This document shows, one piece after another, positions 52,765 through 64,000 of a stretch of DNA of 64,000 nt. A program made the translations under genes and the position numbers. The stretch is from contig NZ_JAKNCT010000008.1 of assembly GCF_022134585.1 (NCBI RefSeq), positions 1-64,000 of the forward strand, given 5' to 3'. The stretch is from Mesosutterella porci (GTDB lineage Bacteria; Pseudomonadota; Gammaproteobacteria; Burkholderiales; Burkholderiaceae_F). The notes below the pieces were generated by a model. The model was not told the DNA's origin and did not search any database. It worked only from the letters and a program-made list of their open reading frames with translations. Numbering within the stretch: position 1 is the first letter of the stretch; each line of letters starts with the position of its first letter.

Positions 52765-53696
52765 TTGACGCGGCGAGTCTGGGCCGGGTGGCGGTATTGA
52801 TGGGCGGGCGCTCAAGCGAGCGCGAGGTGTCGCTGTCGAGCGGGCAGGGCGTGCTTGAGGCGCTTCGCAGCTGTGGCGTGGACGCCCGCGCCTTCGACCC
52901 GGGCCGGCAGAGCCTCGGAGAGCTCGAGTCCGGGGGATTCGACCGGGCCTTCAACATGCTCCACGGCCTGGGCGGAGAGGACGGAACGATTCAGGGCGTG
53001 CTCGAGTGGCTGAGAATCCCCTATACGGGTTCGGGCGTGCTTGCGAGCGCGCTGGCCATCGACAAGGACGCGACCTGCCGGCTCTGGCACGGGGAGGGGC
53101 TGCCCGTACCCGACGGAGTGAGGACGAACGATCCGCGGGAGGCGGCCTCCATCATCGCCCGGCTCGGCGCGAGCCTCATCGTGAAGCCCGACCACGACGG
53201 CAGCTCCTTCGGGGTCGTGAAGCTCAAGCGGGCCGACGAGGCCTCGCTGGCGAAGGCGATCCGCGAGAGCTGCGGAGGGCACGATTCGGTGCGCGTCGAG
53301 CGCCTGATCCACGGCCGGGAGTTCACCGCCGCGGTGCTCGGCGAGGGCGGCTCGGCGCGGATGCTCCCGATTGTGGAGATCATCGCCCCGGGCGGCGACT
53401 ACAACAGCGTCAACAAGTATCAGGGCAGCGAGGTGAAGTACGCCTGCCCGGCCGGTCTTCCCGAGAACACCGCGCAGGCGATTGAGCGCGACGTGCTGCG
53501 CGCCTACCGGGTGATTGGGGCCCGCGGCTGGGGCCGCATCGACTTCATGATGGAAGAGGGGGCCTGGCGGCTGCTCGAGATCAACACGAATCCGGGGATG
53601 ACTCCGCATTCGCTCGTGCCGATGGCCGCGCGCGCCGCGGGCATTTCCTACGAGGAGCTCGTGATGCAGGTGGCGGCCGCGGCGAGGCTCGACTGA
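52761..53696 (+). CDS. ddl: D-alanine–D-alanine ligase
   Basis: ATP-grasp enzyme making the dipeptide used by MurF. 311 aa, DdlB length. Motifs: [35 protein letters not shown] (~65–82), Ser/Lys loop [17 protein letters not shown] (~88–104), and [12 protein letters not shown] with [16 protein letters not shown] (~270–285). Overlaps murC by four bases. Confidence 0.96.
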   Translation: MIDAASLGRVAVLMGGRSSEREVSLSSGQGVLEALRSCGVDARAFDPGRQSLGELESGGFDRAFNMLHGLGGEDGTIQGVLEWLRIPYTGSGVLASALAIDKDATCRLWHGEGLPVPDGVRTNDPREAASIIARLGASLIVKPDHDGSSFGVVKLKRADEASLAKAIRESCGGHDSVRVERLIHGREFTAAVLGEGGSARMLPIVEIIAPGGDYNSVNKYQGSEVKYACPAGLPENTAQAIERDVLRAYRVIGARGWGRIDFMMEEGAWRLLEINTNPGMTPHSLVPMAARAAGISYEELVMQVAAAARLD

Positions 53697-53734
53697 GGCC
53701 GGGGGCGCCTTTTCAAGGCTGAGGGACGACAGCC

Positions 53735-54574
53735 ATGCAGGAAACCACGGGGGCGAAGCGGCAGATCCGCAGGGGCGCGGGCATCGTGATGATGCTGTGC
53801 CTGGCGGCGCTTGCCTGGCTGGCGGGCGACTATGTGGTGCACCGGCCGTACTTCAGCATCCGCACGATAGAGATCGTCGGGGAGACGGACTTCATCGACT
53901 GCCCGGCGCTCGAGAAATCGCTCTGGGAGGGCCTGCGCGGGAACTACTTCACCGCCGACATCGACGCGCTGCGCGGGGTGGCCGAGGCGGTGCCCTGGGT
54001 GTCGCGGGCGAGCGTCGAGCGGGTCTGGCCCGATGCGCTCCGCGTCACAATCGTGCGCCGGCGCGCGGCGGCGCTCTGGGGAGGAACCCGGTTGCTGTCG
54101 GATCGCGGGGAGATTTTCGCGCCGAAGGAGGTGAAGGCCTCTGAGGCGCAGAAGCTGCCCCGGTTCTCCGGGCCCGACCCGATGGCCCCGCAGGTGGTGG
54201 AGATGTTCGGCGTGCTCGAGCCCTTGGCGCGCCGGCTTGGCGCGGACGTCGAGGAGCTTTCCGTGACCGACCGGGGGGCCTGGTCGATGAAGATCGAGGG
54301 CGGCAGCGTTCCCGAAACGCGGATTATCCTCGGGCGCGAGACTCACGACAGCAGCGCGGGCAGCCGCTTTGCCCTGGTGGTCGCCCACTACGGCGAGGTG
54401 GCCCGCATGATGGGAGGGCCGCCCGCTCAGATTGACGCGCGCTACGTGAACGCATTCGCGGCCACGATGCCGGACCCCGCGAAGATCGCGGCCCATGAAC
54501 AGAAGCAGGCCGCCGCGGAGGCCCAGGCCGCGCAGCCGAAGGACGCCGGGAAAGCGGATGGCCCGGCGGTGTAG
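53735..54574 (+). CDS. ftsQ: Cell division protein FtsQ
   Basis: Bitopic divisome scaffold. 279 aa: one membrane helix (GIVMMLCLAALAWLAGDYV, ~residues 16–34), POTRA domain (FSIRTIEIVGETDFID…, ~42–110) and the beta FtsQ domain (VSRASVERVWPDALRVTIVRR…). The last ~30 residues are an Ala/Gln/Lys-rich tail. AGGGA lies before ATG 53735. ftsA begins six bases after its stop. Confidence 0.93.
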   Translation: MQETTGAKRQIRRGAGIVMMLCLAALAWLAGDYVVHRPYFSIRTIEIVGETDFIDCPALEKSLWEGLRGNYFTADIDALRGVAEAVPWVSRASVERVWPDALRVTIVRRRAAALWGGTRLLSDRGEIFAPKEVKASEAQKLPRFSGPDPMAPQVVEMFGVLEPLARRLGADVEELSVTDRGAWSMKIEGGSVPETRIILGRETHDSSAGSRFALVVAHYGEVARMMGGPPAQIDARYVNAFAATMPDPAKIAAHEQKQAAAEAQAAQPKDAGKADGPAV

Positions 54575-54580
54575 GACGAT

Positions 54581-55828
54581 ATGGACAAAAGCAATTTACT
54601 GGCGGCGCTCGACGTCGGCACCAGCAAGGTCGCGGTGATCGTTGCGGAACCGAACAGCGAGGGCGCGGTGAAGATCTGCGGCCTCGGCTCCACGCGCTCC
54701 GAGGGCGTGCGCAGCGGCGTCGTGGTGGACATCGGGGCGGCCGTGGGATCGATCCGCGCGGCCATTGACGAGGCCGAGAGAACCTCGGGGCTGCACATCA
54801 CCGATGTGTACACGGCCTGCGAGGACTACCGGCTCAGATTCGTGAACAACGTGGGCGCCACGCCCGTGCGCGGACCCGAGATCGGCCAGTCCGATGTGGA
54901 CGCGGCCGTGGCCAACGCGAAGGAGGTCAAGCTCAAGAGCGGCGAGCAGGTGCTCAAGATCCTGATCCAGGAGTTCGCGGTCGACGGCGAGAGCGGCATC
55001 CTCAAGCCCATGGGCATGACGGGAAACCGGCTCGAGGCATCGATACACGTGGCCTGCGGCTCGCCCACGACGGCGACCAACCTGCTGCGGTGCGTTCGCC
55101 GCAGCGGCGTCGAGGTGGCGCACTGGACCGTGCCTGTGTGGGCCTCGGCCTGGGCGGTTCTCACGCCCTCGGAGCGCGATCTGGGGGTCTGCCTGATCGA
55201 TTTCGGCGGCGGCACGGTCGACGTGACCGTCTACATCCGCAACGTCGTCTGGTTCACGGCGATCGTCCCCCTGGGCGGCAGCGCCGTCACAAAGGACATC
55301 GCCGCGCTCTACCAGCTCGATGAGAAGGCGGCCGAGCTCGTGAAGCTGCGCTTCGGCGGGGCGGACGCGAGCCGCTACAGGGCCTGCGACGTCATCAATC
55401 CCGCGGAGCTGCTGTACGCCGACACTCCGGTGGGCGAAGCCCGAGTGATCGCGCAGCAGGAGCTCGCCGAGGTGATCGAGGCGAGGCTGCGCGAAATCCT
55501 GAAAATCGTGCGCGAGATGCTCAAGTGGACGGGGCTCGACCAGCGCATTCCCGCCGGCATCGTGTTCACCGGAGGCGTGAGCCAGACCGAGGGCTTTCTT
55601 AAGCTCGCCCGCAGCGTCTTTGAGCAGCACTGCCGGATCGGCTCGCCGGATATCGGACAGACGATCGGCGGCACGGGCAGCTCCCCGGCCTGGTCGACGG
55701 CGGTGGGGCTGCTCAGGGAGGCGGCCCGGGACGCCATGGTGCACCGCAAGGCGATGGACAGCGGAAAAATGCATATGGGCCGGGGCACCTGGGAGACGAT
55801 CAAGCGCTGGTTCATCGGCAATTACTGA
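54581..55828 (+). CDS. ftsA: Cell division protein FtsA
   Basis: Actin-like ATPase tethering FtsZ to the membrane. 415 aa. Phosphate loops LAALDVGTSKVAVIVAE (~7–23) and CLIDFGGGTVDVTVYI (~203–218), GIVFTGGVSQTEGF (~325), and the C-terminal amphipathic membrane helix WETIKRWFIGNY at the very end. ftsZ follows 143 bases later from its own promoter. Confidence 0.96.
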   Translation: MDKSNLLAALDVGTSKVAVIVAEPNSEGAVKICGLGSTRSEGVRSGVVVDIGAAVGSIRAAIDEAERTSGLHITDVYTACEDYRLRFVNNVGATPVRGPEIGQSDVDAAVANAKEVKLKSGEQVLKILIQEFAVDGESGILKPMGMTGNRLEASIHVACGSPTTATNLLRCVRRSGVEVAHWTVPVWASAWAVLTPSERDLGVCLIDFGGGTVDVTVYIRNVVWFTAIVPLGGSAVTKDIAALYQLDEKAAELVKLRFGGADASRYRACDVINPAELLYADTPVGEARVIAQQELAEVIEARLREILKIVREMLKWTGLDQRIPAGIVFTGGVSQTEGFLKLARSVFEQHCRIGSPDIGQTIGGTGSSPAWSTAVGLLREAARDAMVHRKAMDSGKMHMGRGTWETIKRWFIGNY

Positions 55829-55868
55829 TTTGCCCCGCCCCTGCGGGGGCGCGCCGATCTTGCGAAAA

Positions 55869-55897
55869 TTGAGCTGAACACACCAAAATCGTAGATA
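55869..55897 (+). promoter_or_regulatory. Candidate ftsZ promoter
   Basis: TTGAGC (55869–55874), 17-base spacer, TAGATA (55892–55897; a GATAAT alternative is two bases on). It lies in the 143-base ftsA–ftsZ gap, ~75 bases before ftsZ. A small stem CGCCCC/GGGGCG (~55842–55856) precedes it. Confidence 0.55.
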
Positions 55898-55971
55898 ATG
55901 TTCCAAATTCACGCTCTCCGCGACGGAGGGCTTAAAGGCGAGCAGTCAGGGCTGCCTCACGGAGATGTGCA

Positions 55972-57399
55972 ATGAGTAGTTTCGAAATGCTGGACAAAGA
56001 CCCGCGCAACACGGTGATCAAAGTGATCGGCGTGGGCGGGGGCGGCGGCAACGCCGTCCAGTATATGGTGGACCAGGGCGCCGACGGCATCGAGTTCATC
56101 GCCGCCAATACCGACCACCAGGCGCTTGCGATGAACAAGGCCCACGTCCTGCTGCAGCTTGGCGAGAGCGGCCTGGGCGCCGGAGCCAACCCCGAGGTCG
56201 GAGCGAAGGCCGCGGTGGATTCCGCCGAGCGGATCCGCGACGCCGTCTCAGGTGCGCACCTGCTCTTCATCACTGCGGGCATGGGCGGCGGCACCGGCAC
56301 GGGCGCGGCCCCCGTCATCGCCAAGATCGCCAAGGAGGAGGGCATCCTCACCGTCGGCGTGGTGACCAAGCCCTTCTCCTACGAGGGCACGCCGCGCATG
56401 ACGCGCGCCGAAAAGGGCATCGAGAACCTGAAGAAGTACGTGGACTCGCTCATCGTGATCCTCAATGACAAGCTCGAAGACGAGTTTGGCGAGGACGCGA
56501 CCATGGAAGACTGCTTCAATGCCGCGAACGAGGTGCTCTACAAGGCCTGCAACGGCATTGCGGAGATCATCCACACGCCGGGCCTGATCAACGTCGACTT
56601 CAACGATTTGTCCACCGTGATGCGCGAGCACGGCACGGCCCTCATGGGATCGGCTACCGCCTCCGGGCCGGACCGCGCGGAGAAGGCGGCCACGCAGGCC
56701 GTGTCCTCGCCGCTGCTCGAAGGTACCGACCTGCACGGAGCCCGCGGGCTTCTGGTTTACGTGACGGCGAGCAACTCGCTCAAGCTCTCCGAGCCGCGCA
56801 AGGTGATGAAGATCCTGAACAATTTCGTCTCGCCTGGCGCGAACGTGATTTTCGGCTCGGCCCGCGACGATTCGATGGGCGATAACCTGAGGGTGACGGT
56901 GGTGGCCACCGGCATGGACAGCCCGCTTTCGGGAGCCGACGCGCAGAAGCAGGGGGCGCGCCCCGACTGGTCGTCGATTTTCTCCGCTCCCGCGGCGGCC
57001 TCTCAGGCCGCGCCGGCGTCCGATTCCGCCGCAAAGGCGCCTGCCCAGGCCGCTCCGGCCGAGGCCCCGAAGCCCGAGCCGATTCCTGCCTTCAAGGATC
57101 CGACGGAGACCGAGCAGCCGCACCACGCGGCTCTCGCGCAGTCCCCGGCGGGCGGTGCTCCCGCCGCCGCGGCGGCCCCCGGCTTTGCCTGGGAGTCTCC
57201 GAAGGCGGAGAGCGCTCGGCCCGAGCCTAAGGCCAAGCCCAAGCCCGAAAAGCCCGCCGAGAGCGCGGCGGCCGAACCGGGCGGGCGCCCGGAGGACAAG
57301 CCCCTTGAAGTGAATGTCTGGAGCCAGGGCTTTTTCAGCGAGGAAATGCTCAGGAGCATGGAAACGCCGGCCTTCAGCCGCAATAAGCCGCATCACTGA
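55972..57399 (+). CDS. ftsZ: Cell division protein FtsZ
   Basis: Tubulin-like GTPase that forms the Z ring. 475 aa, longer than E. coli (383). GTPase domain with VIGVGGGGGNAVQYM (~residues 18–32), tubulin signature GMGGGTGTGAAP (~104–115) and T7 loop NVDFNDLSTVM (~207–217). Residues ~325–455 are a long Ala/Pro/Glu-rich disordered linker. The C-terminal peptide reads METPAFSRNKPHH, close to the usual IPAF-L-RRQ motif, with extra His. Preceded by its own candidate promoter. Confidence 0.97.
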   Translation: MSSFEMLDKDPRNTVIKVIGVGGGGGNAVQYMVDQGADGIEFIAANTDHQALAMNKAHVLLQLGESGLGAGANPEVGAKAAVDSAERIRDAVSGAHLLFITAGMGGGTGTGAAPVIAKIAKEEGILTVGVVTKPFSYEGTPRMTRAEKGIENLKKYVDSLIVILNDKLEDEFGEDATMEDCFNAANEVLYKACNGIAEIIHTPGLINVDFNDLSTVMREHGTALMGSATASGPDRAEKAATQAVSSPLLEGTDLHGARGLLVYVTASNSLKLSEPRKVMKILNNFVSPGANVIFGSARDDSMGDNLRVTVVATGMDSPLSGADAQKQGARPDWSSIFSAPAAASQAAPASDSAAKAPAQAAPAEAPKPEPIPAFKDPTETEQPHHAALAQSPAGGAPAAAAAPGFAWESPKAESARPEPKAKPKPEKPAESAAAEPGGRPEDKPLEVNVWSQGFFSEEMLRSMETPAFSRNKPHH

Positions 57400-57510
57400 A
57401 GCGGCGATTCCGCTAAAATAGCGGATCCAGAATCTTTTGCCGGCGCCCGAGGCGCCGAGGTCTTCAGCCTTTAAAGGGCCCGAAGCGCCGGCCTTGAAAC
57501 GCAGCTAAAA

Positions 57511-58428
57511 ATGCTTAAGCAGAGAACGCTAAAGGAGCCGGTCTCGACGGTGGGGATCGGACTGCACAGCGGGCGTCGCATCCGCATGGTTCTCCGTCCC
57601 GCGCCTGAGAACACGGGCATCGTTTTCCGGAGAACGGATCTCAAGGGCGCGCCGGACATCCCCGCCAGGCCTGAGAACGTGAACGACACCAGGCTGGCCA
57701 CCACTGTCAATGTGGGCAGCGCCCGGGTGAGCACGATCGAGCACCTGATGAGCGCCTTCAACGGCCTGGGGATCGACAACTGCCTGGTGGAGGTCGACGC
57801 CCCGGAGATCCCGGTGATGGACGGCTCCGCGGCGAGCTTCGTTTTCCTGATCCATGCCGCCGGCATCGTCGAGCAGAACGCGCCGAAGCGTTTTGTGTGC
57901 GTGCTGAAGACGGTCGAGGTGAAGGACGGCGACAAGAGCGCGAGGCTCGAACCGCATTTCGGCTTCACGCTCGACTTTTCCATCAGCTTCCACCATCCCG
58001 CCATCGACGCGACGATTCAGCGCGCCCGGGTGGATTTCTCGAAGGATTCCTATGTGAAGGACGTGTCCCGGGCCCGCACCTTCGGGTTCGTGAACGACGT
58101 GGAGTTCCTGCGCTCGATGGGCCTCGCCCAGGGCGGCACGCTCGAGAACGCCGTCGTGATGGACGACTACCGGGTGCTCAACAGCGACGGGCTGCGCAGC
58201 CGCGACGAATTTGTGAAGCACAAGATCCTCGACGCGATGGGCGACCTCTATGTGCTGGGACATCCGCTGCTGGCCGCGTACACGGCCCACAAGTCGGGGC
58301 ACGCGCTCAACAACCGGCTGCTGCGGGCGCTGCTGGCCGAACAGGGGGCCTGGGAGCTCGTCACCTTCGAGGAGGCGCAGAAAGCCCCCGTCGACTTTGT
58401 CTTCAAGCCCTCCGGGGCTCTGGCCTGA
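57511..58428 (+). CDS. lpxC: UDP-3-O-acyl-N-acetylglucosamine deacetylase
   Basis: Zinc enzyme that commits UDP-GlcNAc to lipid A. 305 aa. Zinc His in [17 protein letters not shown] (~residue 78), second zinc site in [19 protein letters not shown] (~237–241), and the general base in [12 protein letters not shown]. The N-terminal [19 protein letters not shown] is typical. The ftsZ–lpxC end of the dcw cluster is conserved. Its mRNA may start at TAAAAT near 57414 (weak). Confidence 0.97.
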   Translation: MLKQRTLKEPVSTVGIGLHSGRRIRMVLRPAPENTGIVFRRTDLKGAPDIPARPENVNDTRLATTVNVGSARVSTIEHLMSAFNGLGIDNCLVEVDAPEIPVMDGSAASFVFLIHAAGIVEQNAPKRFVCVLKTVEVKDGDKSARLEPHFGFTLDFSISFHHPAIDATIQRARVDFSKDSYVKDVSRARTFGFVNDVEFLRSMGLAQGGTLENAVVMDDYRVLNSDGLRSRDEFVKHKILDAMGDLYVLGHPLLAAYTAHKSGHALNNRLLRALLAEQGAWELVTFEEAQKAPVDFVFKPSGALA

Positions 58429-58439
58429 AAAGCCGGGCT

Positions 58440-58922
58440 TTATTCCCCGAGCGAGCGGGCCAGGTTTTCGAGCGACTCGCGGATGCGGCTTCCTTCGGGA
58501 AGCCGCTTTGCTTTTTCAAGAGCCTCTCTGGCCGCCCCCGGGCTGGGGAGCCGGGGCTCGCCCTGCGGGGCGTCGCCGCCCGAGGGCAGGGGGTCGTGCA
58601 GCGTGGGGTTCACCGAAACCGAGACCGAACGGACGGCTCCGCCGAAGGCGTGCTCGAGCGCGGCGCGGATGGTGGGCATGACGTTGCGGATCTGGTAGGC
58701 CTCGGAGGGGGTGCGCACGACCAGCCGCAGCGCCCCGCCTTCGAGGAGCACGGCCTGGCCCGGGCCGGAAAATCTGACGCGCAGGCGCCGCCCGGCGCAG
58801 GCTTCCTCAACGACCCGGGAGACTTCCTGCGCGGCGCGCAGCCTGGAGCCGAGGCCCCGGCTCGCGCTGAGGTAGCGGAACGGGCGGCGCAGCGCCGGTC
58901 CGCCTTTGGGTGCGGCAGTCAT
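58440..58922 (-). CDS. dciA: DciA-like DUF721 protein (putative helicase loader)
   Basis: DUF721/DciA proteins load or regulate the DnaB helicase in bacteria lacking DnaC. 160 aa from ATG 58922 ([20 protein letters not shown]); an in-frame ATG at 58961 would add 13 residues. The central region [22 protein letters not shown]…[30 protein letters not shown] has the KH-like DUF721 pattern. The C-terminal third is Pro/Gly-rich then helical. Placement between lpxC and secA is the conserved location of this gene in proteobacteria (as in Pseudomonas); here it is inverted, converging on lpxC with 11 bases between stops. No dnaC is seen. Confidence 0.8.
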   Translation of the reverse strand: MTAAPKGGPALRRPFRYLSASRGLGSRLRAAQEVSRVVEEACAGRRLRVRFSGPGQAVLLEGGALRLVVRTPSEAYQIRNVMPTIRAALEHAFGGAVRSVSVSVNPTLHDPLPSGGDAPQGEPRLPSPGAAREALEKAKRLPEGSRIRESLENLARSLGE

Positions 58923-59219
58923 GATGTTCTGGCTTTGCTCCTGCGGGCCGCCGGTGCGCATGCGGAAAGGGGCGGCCCTCCTCTTCCCGCAGCGGCAAGT
59001 ATAGGGCAGGGCGGGGTTCTTTTCCCCTTTCGGGGCGCCCGCCCGCCTGTCCGACTGTGCGATAATCCTCTATTCTTGTTTTCGCTTAATCTCGGGGGGC
59101 GGTGCGCGCTCCCGGGCTTGAACGGTTTCCAGTGTATGGCTTCACGCCTGCGCAACCCCCTTCCCGCGGGCATCAAGCGGGGAAGGCACAGGGCCGGCGC
59201 CGCAGGCGCAAGGGATGAT

Positions 59220-61964
<2,745 letters not shown>

Positions 61965-62082
61965 AAAGCGCAGGGAGCGGAGCGGCCGCAGGCCGCCCCG
62001 GCCCCCAGGGCGGCGCCCGGCAGGAGCCTTTCGGAATCCGGAGGCCGGCCGGGCTTTATTTTTATCAATGGAGCGGGCAGAC

Positions 62083-62733
62083 ATGGCACAGCAGTGGGCG
62101 GATCTCAACGCTATTCGGGGCCTGACGGCCTCGGGCCGGGCGGGCGGCTTCAGGCTTCAGTTCCCGCGGGGGCGGGCCGGCTGGTCTGTCTCGCGGGACT
62201 GCGGGCTGCTCGTCCCGGACGCCCGCGTGCGCGCCCTCCGGGTGCTCGCCTGGGCGCGGCCGGGGCGTCCGGAGCCGAAAAAGCACACCCTGGTGCTTTA
62301 CGCGGGCACGGGCGCGCGCTCGGAGGCGGGCGCCCCCGACTGGCGGGAAGACACGGAGCGGTCGGGGCTCGGGGCGCTGGAGGCCGCGGGACTCGGCGCT
62401 TTGGCGGGGCGGGGCGAGTCGCGCCGCTGCTTTGTGGAGTTTTCGCCCGTTGTCGTGAACGCCTTCGCCTTCCGCCTGGACAGAGGGACGGCGGTCGCGG
62501 CGGCGACCGACGCGGGGCTTGGGGCCGGAGAGCTCGAGCGGATCGCCGGGGATCTTCGCGAAGAGTTCGCGGAGGTGCGGTTTGCCTTTGCCCTGGCCAC
62601 GGGAAAGCCCGGCTCCGGGAGGCGCTGCGCAGGCAGCTCTCCCTTTGAGAGCCTGAGGGCCCTTGTTTTGTCGACGGCCGCCGCCGCCATCGGCAGCCTT
62701 GAAGAACCGGGAAAAGGAGGGCAAGCCTCATGA
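62083..62733 (+). CDS. Hypothetical protein between secA and the DUF815 ATPase
   Basis: 216 aa from ATG 62083 (MAQQWADLNAIRGLTAS), which has GGAG nine bases upstream; ATG 62068 would add five residues. I recognise no domain. It is Ala/Gly/Arg-rich with alternating strands and helices (TLVLYAGTGA…, FVEFSPVVVNAFAFRL…, ELERIAGDLREEFAEVRFAFALA), and no signal peptide or membrane helix. It overlaps the next ATG by four bases, so it is likely translated with the DUF815 gene. In related genomes the position after secA is often held by argJ, which this does not resemble. It may be a lineage-specific gene; a spurious ORF is less likely given the coupling. Confidence 0.55.
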   Translation: MAQQWADLNAIRGLTASGRAGGFRLQFPRGRAGWSVSRDCGLLVPDARVRALRVLAWARPGRPEPKKHTLVLYAGTGARSEAGAPDWREDTERSGLGALEAAGLGALAGRGESRRCFVEFSPVVVNAFAFRLDRGTAVAAATDAGLGAGELERIAGDLREEFAEVRFAFALATGKPGSGRRCAGSSPFESLRALVLSTAAAAIGSLEEPGKGGQAS

Positions 62734-63620
62734 ACGGAGAACTGGAAAAGAAACTGTCGAGGCTCATCGACCGGCTGGACGCGCTGCTGCCGCCTGATCC
62801 CGGCGATGTCGACTGGTCGCAGAGCGCCTTCCGCTGGGAGCGCCGCCCTTATCTCGGGATGACCGCGGGGCGGCTCGAAGCCGTGCGCTGCCCCGCCCTG
62901 ATCAGCGGCGGAGAGCTGCTGCACGTGCAGCGCCAGAAGGAGCTGCTCTTCAGCAACACGGAGAGCTTCGTGCGGGGGCTGCCCGCAAACAACGTGCTGC
63001 TCACGGGGGCGCGCGGCTCGGGCAAGAGCTCGCTCATCCGCGCCTGCCTCATGGCCTACCGCGCAGAGGGTCTGCGGCTGATCGAGGTGAGCCGCGACTT
63101 CCTCACCGACCTGCCCGACATCGTGAAGGTTGTGGCCGGGCGCCCGGAGCGCTTCATCCTTTTCTGCGACGACCTCACTTTCGAGCAGGGCGAGGGCGGC
63201 TACAGGGCGCTCAAGGCTGCGCTCGACGGCTCCATCGCGGGCGGCAGCGGCAATACGCTCGTCTACGCGACCTCGAACCGCAGGCACCTGATGCCCGAGC
63301 GCGCCGCCGACAACCTCGACTCGAGCCTCGACGCGGACGGGCTGCTGCATCCCGCCGAGACGATCGAGGAGCAGCTGTCCCTGTCCGAACGCTTCGGGCT
63401 GTGGCTGTCCTTCTATCCCTTCTCGCAGGACGAGTACCTTGACATCGTCGGGCTGTGGCTGCGCGAGCTGGGCGTGCCCGAGCAGCGGGCGGCCTCCCCG
63501 GAGATGCGCGTCTCGGCCCTGCAGTTCGCGCTGGGCCGAGGCTCCCGATCGGGCCGCGTCGCCCAGCAGTTCGCCCGGGCCGCGGCCGCCTGCGTCGCGC
63601 GGGGCAGGCCCCTGCCATGA
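62730..63620 (+). CDS. DUF815-family AAA+ ATPase
   Basis: 296 aa. Walker A TGARGSGKSSLI (~residues 92–103), Walker B-like FILFCDDLTFEQGEGGYRALKAALDGS (~150–176, read in parts), sensor-like VYATSNRRHLMPE and a C-terminal lid with an Arg-rich RGSRSGRVAQQF. This YifB/DnaA-neighbour-type family has no firmly assigned function. In Burkholderiales it sits between secA/argJ and mutT, as here. It overlaps the hypothetical gene upstream (four bases) and mutT downstream (ATGA), which implies joint translation. Confidence 0.88.
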   Translation: MNGELEKKLSRLIDRLDALLPPDPGDVDWSQSAFRWERRPYLGMTAGRLEAVRCPALISGGELLHVQRQKELLFSNTESFVRGLPANNVLLTGARGSGKSSLIRACLMAYRAEGLRLIEVSRDFLTDLPDIVKVVAGRPERFILFCDDLTFEQGEGGYRALKAALDGSIAGGSGNTLVYATSNRRHLMPERAADNLDSSLDADGLLHPAETIEEQLSLSERFGLWLSFYPFSQDEYLDIVGLWLRELGVPEQRAASPEMRVSALQFALGRGSRSGRVAQQFARAAAACVARGRPLP

Positions 63621-64000
63621 GCGGCGCGGGTTTCGGCGGCCGCGAGCCGGTGGATGTCGCGGTGGGGGTTCTGATTGACGGCCGGGGGCGGGTCCTGATG
63701 GGCTCGAGGCCCGAGGGCAAGCCCTGCGCCGGATTCTGGGAGTTTCCCGGCGGAAAGCTCGAGCCGGGCGAGGACCCCGAGCGCGCCCTCAGGCGCGAGC
63801 TCGAGGAAGAGCTCGGCGTGGAGGTTCTGCGCTCCTACCCCTGGTTCGTGCGGATGATGGATTACCCGCACGCGCTCGTGCGGCTTCATTTCCGGCGCTG
63901 CTGGCGCTGGCGCGGGGAGCCGCGGGGGCTGGAGGGGCAGCGCTTCGGCTTTTACGAGCGGGGGAGGCTGCCAGGCGGGAAGCTGCTGCCCATGGATGAT
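63617..64000 (+). CDS. mutT: Nudix hydrolase MutT (partial, runs off the window)
   Basis: 128 codons, still open at the window end. Removes 8-oxo-dGTP (or related nucleotides) to prevent mutation. Nudix box GGKLEPGEDPERALRRELEEELGV (GX5EX7REUXEEXGU spacing, ~residues 48–71; read as two stretches GGKLEPGE and RELEEELGV). Start ATG 63617 overlaps the DUF815 stop. In some proteobacteria a MutT is fused to a thiamine-phosphate synthase-like domain; the C terminus is not visible here. Confidence 0.9.
   Translation, partial: MSGAGFGGREPVDVAVGVLIDGRGRVLMGSRPEGKPCAGFWEFPGGKLEPGEDPERALRRELEEELGVEVLRSYPWFVRMMDYPHALVRLHFRRCWRWRGEPRGLEGQRFGFYERGRLPGGKLLPMDD

Noticed and set aside
57897..59219. A 441-codon N-terminal extension of secA
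   Set aside because: It crosses lpxC and dciA, looks random, and the SecA N terminus with a ribosome-binding site starts at 59220.

Overview
The window reads as a chromosomal segment of a betaproteobacterium of the order Burkholderiales. Gene order points to the Sutterella/Parasutterella side of the order; this placement rests on synteny and protein style, not on a database search. Supporting signs are the runs erpA–anmK–M23 peptidase–tyrS–dtd, nrdR–ribD–ribE–ribH–nusB–thiL–pgpA–pncC–corC and lpxC–dciA–secA–(DUF815 ATPase)–mutT, together with a full dcw division cluster. Almost everything is housekeeping. The left 15 kb looks clearly AT-richer than the right 25 kb.

Layout. 1–390: end of an rRNA operon (23S 3' end, 5S, terminator). 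750–4485: lptF–lptG (LPS export permeases) and an MscS-type channel. 4550–10267: a double-length UvrA with four ABC ATPase modules, on the minus strand. 10464–12569: a complete ISAs1-like insertion sequence with 16-bp inverted repeats, a 7-bp target duplication and an extra ORF upstream of the transposase. It landed just upstream of a tRNA cluster (two identical tRNA-Ala(GGC), one tRNA-Glu). 13154–15397: hpf, a repeat-rich disordered protein and rplM–rpsI. 15669–20745: erpA, anmK, M23 endopeptidase, tyrS, dtd. 20880–30090: glyA, nrdR, the riboflavin genes, nusB, thiL, pgpA, pncC, corC and pyrF. 30255–39338: a thioredoxin-fold thiol protein, groESL with a textbook sigma-32 promoter, dacB, an ScsB/DsbD-like reductase, hemL, and a PagP lipid A palmitoyltransferase fused to a second beta-barrel. 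39440–39757: RNase P RNA. 40153–58428: the dcw cluster rsmH–ftsL–ftsI–murE–murF–mraY–murD–ftsW–murG–murC–ddl–ftsQ–ftsA–ftsZ–lpxC, mostly with overlapping start and stop codons and without mraZ. 58440–64000: dciA, secA, an unrecognised ORF, the DUF815 ATPase and the start of mutT.

How the genes work together. Envelope construction dominates: peptidoglycan precursors (murE to ddl), septal synthesis (ftsW/ftsI), division (ftsQAZ), peptidoglycan trimming and recycling (dacB, M23, anmK), LPS synthesis, transport and remodelling (lpxC, lptFG, PagP fusion), secretion (secA) and thiol redox in the periplasm (dsbD-like, CPWC protein). Translation genes (rRNA, tRNAs, rplM, rpsI, tyrS, dtd, hpf, rnpB) make a second theme.

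I found no CRISPR array, prophage or obvious defence island. The best leads are the PagP–barrel fusion, the tandem UvrA, the two-gene insertion sequence with an apparently leaderless promoter, several leader hairpins (glyA, ribH, rplM) and three positions where genes I expect from related genomes (ribBA, mraZ, argJ) are missing.
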